Positions 1 to 6,378 of a stretch of 10,632 nucleotides of DNA are shown in pieces. The notes beneath the pieces were generated by a model that made no database searches, had not been told where the DNA came from, and saw only the letters and a list, made by a program, of their open reading frames with translations. The stretch is from the NCBI GenBank assembly GCA_003218785.1, contig QHOM01000060.1, forward strand, positions 1 to 10,632, read 5' to 3'. Origin of the DNA: Verrucomicrobiota bacterium. Lineage in GTDB: Bacteria > Verrucomicrobiota > Verrucomicrobiia > Chthoniobacterales > UBA10450. The stretch's first letter is position 1. Each line of letters opens with the position of its first letter. The position numbers and the translations under genes were made by a program.

Positions 1-1
1 C

Positions 2-1123
2 GGGTTTGCCGCGAAATATCGCGAAGGCGGTGGCGTCCTTTCCGTTCCATTGCAATGGATGCTAGGATTGCGGCGACTGAAACTCGACGCCATCTGGCTG
101 GAGTTGTTACCGGCGACAAACGATCCGCGCACTGATCAGGCCAGGATCGCGAACTTCCAGCGAAGATTGCGCGAGCACGACCTGTCCGGTCGATACTGTT
201 TGCTGTATCAAAAACCCGCATCCGACACGCACGATCTCGCCAGCATGGATTGCATTGGAATGTCGAAACGGAAGCTGCTCGATCGACTCGCGAGACCAAA
301 CGCGCTCCTCAATCTCAGTTATTCGATTCATCCGCCGTTTCTTATGCAATTCGAGCGCCGGATTTTCTGCGATCTCGATCCGAGCGAAATTTTTTATTGG
401 ATGACGAAAATGGAGATGGGCCAGTCGCATCACCACGAGTTCTGGACGATCGGCCTCAACGTTTACGGACCCGATTGCCAACTGCCAAAATCGTCGCTTC
501 GATGGAGAACATTTTATCCGCTGGCGGACACGAAACTTCTTCGCCGGCGGCCACCCTCCCGCGTGCCCAAGTTCACGACGATCGGCCAATGGTATTGGAG
601 TGGCGCTGTTGAAGTTGCAGGAGAATTTCCGGATTTATCGAAGAAGCATGCGTTTGAGAAATATCTCGGTCTTCCAAAACGCATTCCCGAGGCGCGATTC
701 GAGTTGGCGATGAACATCAACGCGAACGACCCGGAGCGGGCGCGTCTCAACAAGCGCGGCTGGCACATCATCGATGCGCATCGGGTTGCGCGCACGCCCG
801 GCTCTTACCGCCGATACATGGCCGGCGCACTCGCCGAATTCACTGCGATCAAAGGCGTGGACGTGGCGTGGCGAACCGGATGGTTAAGCGATCGCGCCGC
901 GGCCTTTCTGGCGCTGGGGCGGCCCGTCATTACGGAAGATAGCGGGGCGGAAAAATATCTGCCGCCAGAGAGCGGATTCCGTTTCGTCCGAAACGCTGAC
1001 GAGGCGGAAACAGCAGTGAAAGAAGTGCTTCAGGATTGGCGGCGGCTCTCGAGGCAAGCGCGCAATTGCGCCTTGGAAGTTTTCGATTCCGTCAAAAACC
1101 TTCGTAAAATTCTCGATCTTTAG
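2..1123 (+). CDS. Glycosyltransferase-like protein, 5' end cut by the window edge
   Basis: The frame is open from base 2 to a TAG stop at 1121-1123, giving 373 visible residues. An internal TTG at 50 is unlikely to be the true start, because the residues encoded before it (GFAAKYREGGGVLSVPLQWM) align with the first 30 residues of the paralogue at 8188-9360 (GFMGSMPIAGVIWQHIHYLV). The real start is therefore probably only a few codons before the window. The C-terminal third shares a run with that paralogue: EFT..K, TGWLSDRAAAFLALGRPVI, then K.LRKIL at the end. The layout (N-terminal Rossmann-like opening with GLRRL, C-terminal GRPV segment that would bind a sugar nucleotide) fits the GT-B fold of GT1/GT4-like or CgeB-like proteins. 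Acceptor and donor are unknown. There is no signal peptide in the visible part. The dehydratase gene follows on the same strand. Confidence 0.7.
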   Translation, partial: GFAAKYREGGGVLSVPLQWMLGLRRLKLDAIWLELLPATNDPRTDQARIANFQRRLREHDLSGRYCLLYQKPASDTHDLASMDCIGMSKRKLLDRLARPNALLNLSYSIHPPFLMQFERRIFCDLDPSEIFYWMTKMEMGQSHHHEFWTIGLNVYGPDCQLPKSSLRWRTFYPLADTKLLRRRPPSRVPKFTTIGQWYWSGAVEVAGEFPDLSKKHAFEKYLGLPKRIPEARFELAMNINANDPERARLNKRGWHIIDAHRVARTPGSYRRYMAGALAEFTAIKGVDVAWRTGWLSDRAAAFLALGRPVITEDSGAEKYLPPESGFRFVRNADEAETAVKEVLQDWRRLSRQARNCALEVFDSVKNLRKILDL

Positions 1124-1208
1124 AGTGCCGCTCGCCGTCGCGAGCGCGACAAAACGTGCGATTTTCGCGATTGCAAAACAAATTTCGGATGTTACTCGTT
1201 GTCCGGTT

Positions 1209-1493
1209 ATGGCTGACTTGATCAAACCGGGAGAGCTGAAAGAGCGGATGAAAAAAGTCCCCGAGTGGGAGCTGGAGAAAAAGCATATCGAGCGCACGTT
1301 TGAGTTTGATGATTTTGCCGATGCGATCGATTTCGTGAATGCAGTGGCCGAAGTGGCCGAAGAAGAAGAGCACCACCCTGACATCGACATCCGCTACAAC
1401 AAAGTGCGCCTGGTTCTTTCGACGCACAGCAAAGGCGGCCTGACCGAGTTCGACTTTGGCCTCGCGGAACGGATCGACACACTCGCGGAGTGA
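1209..1493 (+). CDS. phhB: Pterin-4a-carbinolamine dehydratase
   Basis: This 94-residue cytoplasmic enzyme dehydrates 4a-hydroxytetrahydropterin, recycling the pterin cofactor of aromatic amino acid hydroxylases. The family signature is complete: E51-x3-H55-H56-P57, then x5-Y63, x9-H73 and x8-D82, with the surrounding text EEEEHHPDIDIRYNKVRLVL. H55, H56 and H73 correspond to the conserved active-site histidines. The ATG at 1209 is chosen because it gives the usual family length and the usual N-terminus (MADLIKPGELKERM...). The frame is open further upstream, to a GTG at 1125 one base after the preceding stop, but those 28 residues look unlike the family. No clear Shine-Dalgarno precedes either start. 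No phenylalanine hydroxylase is in the window, so the physiological partner is not known. The symbol is given by family only. Confidence 0.9.
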   Translation: MADLIKPGELKERMKKVPEWELEKKHIERTFEFDDFADAIDFVNAVAEVAEEEEHHPDIDIRYNKVRLVLSTHSKGGLTEFDFGLAERIDTLAE

Positions 1494-1572
1494 GAGAGTA
1501 ATTAGAAGCGGTTCCAAAAATAGCTAGAACGATCGAGTGGATCGAATGATCCTTCGCTCGATGCCAAATCGT

Positions 1573-1592
1573 GCGCCTTCGGCGCTATTTTT
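1573..1592 (+). terminator. Probable Rho-independent terminator after the dehydratase
   Basis: GCGCC, loop TTC, GGCGC, followed by TATTTTT. The 5-bp G+C-only stem with a short loop and five consecutive T residues fits an intrinsic terminator about 80 nt downstream of the dehydratase stop. An upstream hairpin at 1532-1562 (ATCGAG...GGATC gaat GATCC...CTCGAT) has no T-run and may only be extra structure. The opposite strand has no T-run next to the stem, so the site does not look bidirectional. Confidence 0.5.
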
Positions 1593-1642
1593 ACGATCGC
1601 GCGACGAAGTGCGCGCTTCACCTTGTGATTTAAGGTCGCTGC

Positions 1643-2080
1643 CTACCCGTGGTTGTTTTTCGGCAGGCGCCCTTCATCGGCATCGATGAATTGGAACGCA
1701 GTCTGGATGTCCGATCGGTCGGCCATGCCTGCTTCTTGTCTTCGGCGCTTTAGCGTCTCTGAAACTTCGTCGTTCCAGCCACGCTTACGCATGAATTCGT
1801 TCCACACGTAAACCTCATCTTCGGATGGCTTGCGGCCGACGCTGAAGCACCATTGAAGAATTTCCTCATCACTGCCGCCCTGTTTCACGCGCTCGACTAA
1901 TTGATCGTACTTGATTCGGAGAAAGGTCACGCATTTTTCGTCGAAACCCTTTCCGAGGTTCGGATGATAATCCGGAGGCAATTCGCCTTTGGCGTAGCTC
2001 CGGATTTTGTCTAGCATCCGGCCGAAATAGAAGAGGCCGCCCACTTTTCCGGATGGGCTGCGAAGGGAAACGTTGGTCAT
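1643..2080 (-). CDS. DUF5069 family protein
   Basis: This is a 145-residue protein of unknown function. From recall, it matches DUF5069, a small-protein family common in Verrucomicrobia and Planctomycetes. Visible family features are the opening LRSPSGKVGGLFYFGRMLDKIR (about residues 6-27), KGELPPDY (31-38), LGKGFDEKC (42-50), IKYDQLVERV, then EILQW, RKPSEDEVYVWNEFM and KRGWND. The ATG at 2080 is preferred over one 12 codons upstream (2116), because family members begin a few residues before the LRSP segment and the extra residues look non-conserved. It has no signal peptide or membrane segment, so it is probably cytoplasmic. It lies divergent to the PafA/Dop gene, and the four-hairpin repeat sits about 50 bp upstream of its start, within its likely promoter region. 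The stop falls in a GCCTACCC stretch that resembles part of that repeat. Confidence 0.85.
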   Translation of the reverse strand: MTNVSLRSPSGKVGGLFYFGRMLDKIRSYAKGELPPDYHPNLGKGFDEKCVTFLRIKYDQLVERVKQGGSDEEILQWCFSVGRKPSEDEVYVWNEFMRKRGWNDEVSETLKRRRQEAGMADRSDIQTAFQFIDADEGRLPKNNHG

Positions 2081-2130
2081 CGAGATGCAGTCTGTGCGTT
2101 TTTCCGCGTGGTTCAAGGCACGAATGCTTC

Positions 2131-2243
2131 AGTAGCACAGACATCTTGTCTGTGGGGACGCCGGGCATCTTGCCTGGCGTTTCGATGTTGTAAGCGGCAG
2201 GCGAGGTGCCTGCCTACCCCACAGGCAAGGTGCCTGTGCTACG
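2131..2243. repeat. Four-hairpin nested inverted repeat (REP/BIME-like)
   Basis: Four short hairpins lie in a row. H1 at 2136-2154: CACAGACA-TCT-TGTCTGTG. H2 at 2159-2179: CGCCGGGCA-TCT-TGCCTGGCG, with one G.T pair. H3 at 2196-2214: GGCAGGCG-AGG-TGCCTGCC, closed by a G.T pair. H4 at 2220-2238: CACAGGCA-AGG-TGCCTGTG. H1 and H2 have TCT loops while H3 and H4 have AGG loops, so the right half is an inverted counterpart of the left. Outer arms GTAGCACAGACA (2132-2143) and TGCCTGTGCTAC (2231-2242) pair with one mismatch, and CTGTGGGG (2150-2157) pairs exactly with CCCCACAG (2217-2224). The whole unit could therefore also fold as one large cruciform. It lies in the divergent intergenic region of the DUF5069 and PafA/Dop genes. 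No transposase is adjacent. Confidence 0.85.
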
Positions 2244-2297
2244 AGGTGTCGAGTTTTTCACTTAGCGATTTTGCGATTCAATGCGTTAATTGATTTG

Positions 2298-3737
2298 ATG
2301 GATCGGGTTGTTGGAATTGAAACCGAATACGGCTGCCTGCTGAGCGAAGAAGAGCCGCACATTAATTCCGAGCTCTGGCCGGCAAAGGTTAAAAACTACC
2401 TTTTCCGAAAGGCCAGCGCCGGCACTATCGATCTGCACTACCGGGATTACGAGGAACCGCCGGGCAACGGCGGTTTTCTTCTCAACGGCGGGCGGCTGTA
2501 TCTCGACATGGGGCATATCGAGTATGCGTCGCCAGAGTGTTTGCATTTGCACGATCTCGTTACCTACGAGTTAGCTGGGGACGATTTGCTCCAATCGTCA
2601 CTCATTGCCCTGGGCGCGGAGGGTCGGGTGTCGTTTATTAAAAACAATGTCGATCATCACACCGGCGCCACATTTGGTTGTCACGAGAATTATTTGATGA
2701 AACGGGAGGCGCAATTCACCCCGCCAATTCTTGGAACGTTGCTCACTTTTTTAGCAACGCGGCAAATCTTTACCGGAGCCGGCCGCGTCGGCCAGTCGAA
2801 TCCGCTCGCGTTCGATTTTGAGCCGCCCCAGCCAGAGGCGCAGGTAAGCTTTCAGCTCAGCCAGCGCGCCGATCACATTGTGAACGATATCTATCAATGG
2901 GTACAATTTAATCGCGCCATCATCAACGCGCGGGATGAGCCGCTGGCCGATTACCGGAAATATCGGCGGCTTCATTTGCTCATCGGCGACTCCAACATGA
3001 GTCCGTTCGCTACCGCGCTGAAGATCGGCACGACCGCCTGCGTTTTATCGCTGCTCGAGGATGGCTGTCTGCCGCGGAATCTTGTGCTGGCCGATGCCGT
3101 GCAGAGCACACGCGACATCTCGCGCGATCCCACTCACGAGTGGATTGTCCATCTCGAGAATGGCAAGACTATCGGCGCGCTCGATGTGCAGTGGGAATTT
3201 CACGAGCTGGCGCGAAAGAATCTGCGTAACCGCAGCGCGGAAACCAACTGGCTGCTGGAAAACTGGCGCTTCGTTCTTGAAGCACTTGAGCGAAATCATG
3301 AATCGTTGATCGGCGGAGTCGATTGGATCACCAAAAAATGGTTGCTTGAAACGTTTATGGAGGAGGAAAAATTGCGCTGGGATCATCCATGGCTGCAAAG
3401 CATCGATCTCGAATATCACAACATCGATCCGGTCCGGGGACTGTTCTTCGGCATCACGCCGGGCAAGGGAATTGCGGAATGGAACAACAGTGTCCGTCGT
3501 CCGAGCGCGACGCACGTTCCTCCGGCTAATACGCGTGCGTCAGGCCGAGCACAGGCCGTCGCGTTTTTTCAGTCCCGCAGTGGCGAGATTCCGTACGTCA
3601 TTAATTGGGATTCGATCGCCTGTGACAGCCGCGATTTTCTGGTCATGGGCGATCCGTTTCAAACCTACAACGAAGAAGTGGACCGTTTTTTGGCCAAGCC
3701 GCGCGTGATCGGCAACCTGATTGAAGAACAACGGTGA
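2298..3737 (+). CDS. PafA/Dop-family carboxylate-amine ligase or deamidase (proteasome accessory factor PafA2-like)
   Basis: This 479-residue enzyme belongs to the glutamine-synthetase-like PafA/Dop family. In the known Pup and UBact systems, members either ligate a small protein tag to substrate lysines (PafA) or deamidate and remove it (Dop), using ATP. Visible motifs are GIETEYG with metal-binding E8 and E10, RLYLD with catalytic D70, KNNVD (115-119), FGCHENYL (126-133), FTGAGRVG (158-165), FQLSQRADHI (185-194), RDEPLAD (212-218), RRLHLLIGDSNMS (223-235), and a C-terminal segment from INWDS (435) to DPF (452-454). The ATG at 2298 is used because homologues start M-x-R-x-x-G-x-E; a TTG at 2271 would add nine residues. 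E8 to D70 spans 62 residues, longer than in mycobacterial PafA but shorter than in Dop, so I leave ligase versus deamidase open. No tag, AAA+ ring or proteasome gene is nearby. Confidence 0.85.
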   Translation: MDRVVGIETEYGCLLSEEEPHINSELWPAKVKNYLFRKASAGTIDLHYRDYEEPPGNGGFLLNGGRLYLDMGHIEYASPECLHLHDLVTYELAGDDLLQSSLIALGAEGRVSFIKNNVDHHTGATFGCHENYLMKREAQFTPPILGTLLTFLATRQIFTGAGRVGQSNPLAFDFEPPQPEAQVSFQLSQRADHIVNDIYQWVQFNRAIINARDEPLADYRKYRRLHLLIGDSNMSPFATALKIGTTACVLSLLEDGCLPRNLVLADAVQSTRDISRDPTHEWIVHLENGKTIGALDVQWEFHELARKNLRNRSAETNWLLENWRFVLEALERNHESLIGGVDWITKKWLLETFMEEEKLRWDHPWLQSIDLEYHNIDPVRGLFFGITPGKGIAEWNNSVRRPSATHVPPANTRASGRAQAVAFFQSRSGEIPYVINWDSIACDSRDFLVMGDPFQTYNEEVDRFLAKPRVIGNLIEEQR

Positions 3738-3880
3738 TTTGCGCGGGTTCCCAGCTTTTAATCGAGCGGGCTGTTCACGGCGGTGCCCCGGCTTGTTAGA
3801 TCGCATCGCGCGCTTGATCGAGCAATTTCCGTCTGCCGCCCTCGAACCCCTCATAAGGAATGAATCGTGCCTTCCTTTTA

Positions 3881-3930
3881 CCGGGAACGTTCTCCGGGGA
3901 AAGCCGAAATAGACGAAACAAACTTTCGTC
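3881..3930. other. Pair of hairpins downstream of the PafA/Dop gene
   Basis: A near-palindrome, CCGGGAACGTTCTCCGG (3881-3897), has one unpaired base. It is followed by a perfect hairpin, GACGAAA-CAAAC-TTTCGTC (3912-3930), with a 7-bp stem. Neither has a T-run, so a classical terminator is not supported. They lie in the 215-bp gap between the PafA/Dop stop and the next start, where I see no gene. They might be an RNA processing or protection structure, or part of a decayed recombination site, since a GTTAGGC box follows at 3939. Confidence 0.35.
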
Positions 3931-3952
3931 GAATTGTAGTTAGGCCTTATCC

Positions 3953-4327
3953 GTGAATATACCGCCGCCTGACCTCGATCCTCGCTGGTTTCTGCCTAGC
4001 TTCGTCGCCGTTTGGCTAGGTGTCTGTGCTGCTCTCTCATTTATCGGCCGCTGGTATCAGCTCGCTGCGAGGTATCCCGCCACGACTGTCCCCTCTGGCC
4101 GCGTATACTCGTTTGTTTCGGCGGCGCTCGGCATGGTGAGTTATCGCAGTTGTCTATTCGTACGGTTCGACTCTGCAGGTGTTAGCTTGTCCATCTTCCC
4201 GTTATTTCGCTTTCTTCATCGTAGCTTACGCATTCCGTGGGAGGCGGTAGCCGAAGCTGCGTATTTTTGGACGAGCTGGGAAAGACATCTATGCTTTTCG
4301 CACCCAAAAGGCCTAACCCCTATGTAA
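3953..4327 (+). CDS. Small hypothetical membrane protein, probably C-terminally truncated
   Basis: The reading frame of 124 residues begins with GTG, with a weak AGG-type site (GTTAGG) about 8 bp upstream. Residues about 13-32 (FLPSFVAVWLGVCAALSFIG) form a clear membrane segment. Then come W-Y-Q-L-A-x-x-Y-P (34-42), a region with SYRSCLFVRF, VSLSIFPLFRF, and LRIPWEAVAEA near residues 92-102. From memory, this order (one N-terminal membrane helix, W..LA..YP, a CL.V..GL.LS patch, then IPW) recurs in a family of uncharacterised proteins of about 150-170 residues. The present protein stops some 25 residues after IPW, so it is probably shortened, and its last residues (HPKGLTPM) are encoded across a GCCTAACCCC box. 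It may be a pseudogene. Homology is a recollection, not a search result. Confidence 0.55.
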   Translation: MNIPPPDLDPRWFLPSFVAVWLGVCAALSFIGRWYQLAARYPATTVPSGRVYSFVSAALGMVSYRSCLFVRFDSAGVSLSIFPLFRFLHRSLRIPWEAVAEAAYFWTSWERHLCFSHPKGLTPM

Positions 4328-4583
4328 GATGTCAAGTGTGGCGGGCGAGTGTGGTAGGTGGTTGGTTAGTTCATAAGGTTTGTTGATCGAGGTTGAAGTT
4401 TTCTCTGGAGCGCTTCCTCTTCCTTTTTACTCGTTGGTTTTGTTTCCAGCGGTTCGTACTCCTATCCGTGCATGCGACCGCAGTCGCAGCAACAATTTGA
4501 TCAATGCGATCAGATGGAAGAGGAACTTTGGGCTCGCCCAATCTAAGCCGACGCACGCGAAGAATATTCGGAGCGGGTTAGGC
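4311..4583. repeat. 9-bp inverted boxes GCCTAACCC / GGGTTAGGC (integron attC-like ends, unproven)
   Basis: GCCTAACCC (4311-4319) and GGGTTAGGC (4575-4583) are exact reverse complements. They match the RYYYAAC and GTTRRRY end boxes of integron attC sites, in the correct order. A third box, GTTAGGC (3939-3945), lies 7 bp before the GTG start at 3953, where a cassette boundary would be expected. Against this, 273 bp is longer than usual attC sites, the inner L boxes do not pair convincingly, and no integrase gene is in the window. Confidence 0.25.
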
Positions 4584-4875
4584 ACCGGGCATGCCTCACT
4601 GACCTCAGATTTGCGACCTCTGATCTCTAATTGTGTTCGCGTTGACCCTAGCGGCGGCTGATCTTCTTCTCGTTAAAGGCAAGGGCCGCGCACATTTTGT
4701 ACTTTTCTCGCGAATGCGTCCGATATATTCTCCTGCTCGTGAGCGGTGCAGCTCGATTCCAAGTTCCGGATTCGAGATCTTTGTTCCGGGGCGCCAGGAT
4801 GATCCTGTTTACAGGAGCGCCGATCTCTTTGAGCGCACCGTCTCACACTTTTTGCCACGCTGCGGCGTCCTACTC
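4328..4875. other. Convergent intergenic region without a supported gene
   Basis: About 550 bp lie between the ends of the + strand and - strand genes. Reading frames here have no family resemblance and biased, low-quality composition. Visible items are a hairpin TGCGAC-CGCA-GTCGCA (4473-4488), the palindrome GGCATGCC (4588-4595), a degenerate direct repeat GACCTCAGATTTGC / GACCTCTGATCTCT (4601-4628), and overlapping palindromes CAGGAT-G-ATCCTG and CCTGT-TT-ACAGG (4795-4815). I see no convincing terminator for either convergent gene. Confidence 0.6.
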
Positions 4876-6378
4876 TCAATCGAGACGATGCAGGGCCGAA
4901 ATGCCGTAGTTCTCCTGGAGAATAGGGGCCTCGTCGGCGACTTGCGCTGCGTCGAGGTCGATCTGTTTTGGGTCCTCCTCGGTTTCAATCTTGATGAAGC
5001 CGCCTTCGATCGGCTGTTTCACAGCTTCGGCAAGATCGCCTAACGATTTGATTTCTTTGCCGTTCACTTTTGTGACTGTCAAGTAGGAAAGCTCGTCGTA
5101 GCCAATTGTGCTGTTGGCGGGGAGGACCTGGCTGAGAATAACGACGCGGCGATTTCCCTCTGGAAAGAGCTCTGATTGGAAATGGTCGAGGTAAACCAAG
5201 CGCTGGGGCGCTTCTCTTTGCCAGGCCGCTCCCCATTCTTTGAGATATTGGCGGGAAAGCTCTTGGAAAATGAGGCCGCCGAGGACGTAGTAGCGGGGAG
5301 GCTGATCGAAATTATACGGCGGACTGACATAATCTTTCGCGTCCCGATGCTCGAGCGTCACATTTAGCTGCATTGGATTGCCATTGCGCTCGATGCGAAA
5401 AGGGATAACATCGCCGGAATAAGCGTGGGCGGTGAGCAGATTTGTAAATTCGATCTTGCCGTAAAGAGGATCGACATAGTTGCCGTTTTGATCGATCTCA
5501 TTGTTCGCGACCGCTGTTACGATGTCGCCGACTTTCAGCCCGGCTTTCATCGCCGGTGTATTCGGCTCGACATTCGTAACGTAAACGCCGCCGCCCTTGC
5601 CTATTTCTCCGGCGAACTGGCGCAGTTCCGGGTCACGCGTTGGGAAAAATGAAAAACCAACAGATGGAAAACCTCGATAATTCTGGCTCTCAGCTTCCCT
5701 CAAAAAATGTGTGATGATAGGCGCGGGGATGGCGTCGAGCAGTTGCGAACGCGAATCGTAGCGGAGCATCAAGCCGGCGAGCTTGTTGTTCTTCACCAGT
5801 GGCACTGTGTAGCTGTTTTCTCGATACTGCATCGGGAGGCTGATGCGGTAGGTGAGAAATTCCCCGACGTCGATCGGATACGGGGTCATCTGCACAGTTG
5901 TCACCAAACCTTCCGTCGCGAGCAAGGCGCCGGTCGGCTCGAGTTGCCACGCGGCAAGTCGATCGCCCACCACGGTGTCGGGTGTGATCTCGAGCGGAGT
6001 GATTTCATCAAGGAATGTTTTGTCCACGGGCTCAAGCAGCGCCAAGTTGGCTTCATAATCGATGACCTGGACCTTGGCCGCCGTTTTTTCTCCGGATTCG
6101 GCGCGCTCGAGTTCGACGTAATTTTGGTTGCCAACCAGGTCCGCAGTCACCAAGACGCGCCCTTTCGAGAGAACCGCGCCGAGTGCGCGCTTTGAAAACG
6201 GTGCTTTCTTTTGCCAGGGCCGAAAATAATCGTAGGACTGGCCGGTCACATTGACGCGAACAAGGGCAAGCTGTTTTTGCTTGCTCAATGGCGTCGGCAC
6301 CGCGGGTTCCTTTTTGGCCAGCGTCCCGCTGACTGTTACGAGAACCAGTCCAAAAGTAACGAACAAACGTTTGTGCAT
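4876..6378 (-). CDS. Exported Deg/HtrA-like PDZ protein without a catalytic triad (pseudoprotease)
   Basis: This is a 500-residue protein with a signal peptide (MHKRLFVTFGLVLVTVSGTLA). It has the same layout as its upstream neighbour: degenerate trypsin-like domain (about 35-230), PDZ domain (about 264-340, GVYVTNVEPNTPAMKAGLKVGDIV), the YVLGGLIFQELS segment (364-375) typical of Deg9-type proteases, and a second PDZ-like region (about 412-455). All catalytic motifs are altered: TNAHVV becomes VTADLV (Asp80 in the His position), the Asp motif becomes EANLALL (Asn111), and GNSGGP becomes ENSYTVP. A serine (S189) can still be aligned, but the oxyanion glycines are gone. Proteolysis is therefore unlikely. 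A role in regulating or assembling with the active protease, or in binding substrate in the periplasm, is inferred. Its ATG overlaps the upstream stop by one base (TAATG), implying translational coupling. Confidence 0.85.
   Translation of the reverse strand: MHKRLFVTFGLVLVTVSGTLAKKEPAVPTPLSKQKQLALVRVNVTGQSYDYFRPWQKKAPFSKRALGAVLSKGRVLVTADLVGNQNYVELERAESGEKTAAKVQVIDYEANLALLEPVDKTFLDEITPLEITPDTVVGDRLAAWQLEPTGALLATEGLVTTVQMTPYPIDVGEFLTYRISLPMQYRENSYTVPLVKNNKLAGLMLRYDSRSQLLDAIPAPIITHFLREAESQNYRGFPSVGFSFFPTRDPELRQFAGEIGKGGGVYVTNVEPNTPAMKAGLKVGDIVTAVANNEIDQNGNYVDPLYGKIEFTNLLTAHAYSGDVIPFRIERNGNPMQLNVTLEHRDAKDYVSPPYNFDQPPRYYVLGGLIFQELSRQYLKEWGAAWQREAPQRLVYLDHFQSELFPEGNRRVVILSQVLPANSTIGYDELSYLTVTKVNGKEIKSLGDLAEAVKQPIEGGFIKIETEEDPKQIDLDAAQVADEAPILQENYGISALHRLD

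Noticed and set aside
107..589. Long - strand frame of 160 codons
   Set aside because: It lies antisense within the left-edge glycosyltransferase gene and shows no domain.
1532..1562. Hairpin after the dehydratase gene considered as its terminator
   Set aside because: It has internal loops and no following T-run; the compact stem at 1573-1592 with TATTTTT is the better candidate.
2108..2293. Open frame of about 61 codons on the + strand
   Set aside because: It runs through the four-hairpin repeat, so its amino acids are dictated by palindromic DNA. There is no family resemblance and no ribosome site.
2298..3737. A small tag gene (Pup or UBact) next to the PafA/Dop gene
   Set aside because: I looked in 2081-2297 and 3738-3952 for a short frame ending in a Gly-Gly-Glu/Gln type tail and found none; the space is taken by the repeat and hairpins.
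3838..3862. GGTTCGAG-like string on the minus strand, suggestive of a tRNA T-arm
   Set aside because: No acceptor stem, D-arm or anticodon arm can be folded around it at tRNA distances.
4380..4661. Open frame of about 93 codons on the + strand in the convergent gap
   Set aside because: The translation has no recognisable domain, crosses the boxes and tandem repeats, and has an irregular composition.
5707..6195. Long + strand frame of 162 codons
   Set aside because: It is antisense to the Deg-like pseudoprotease gene, whose protein shows clear signal peptide, PDZ and family segments; the opposite frame is a codon-bias shadow.
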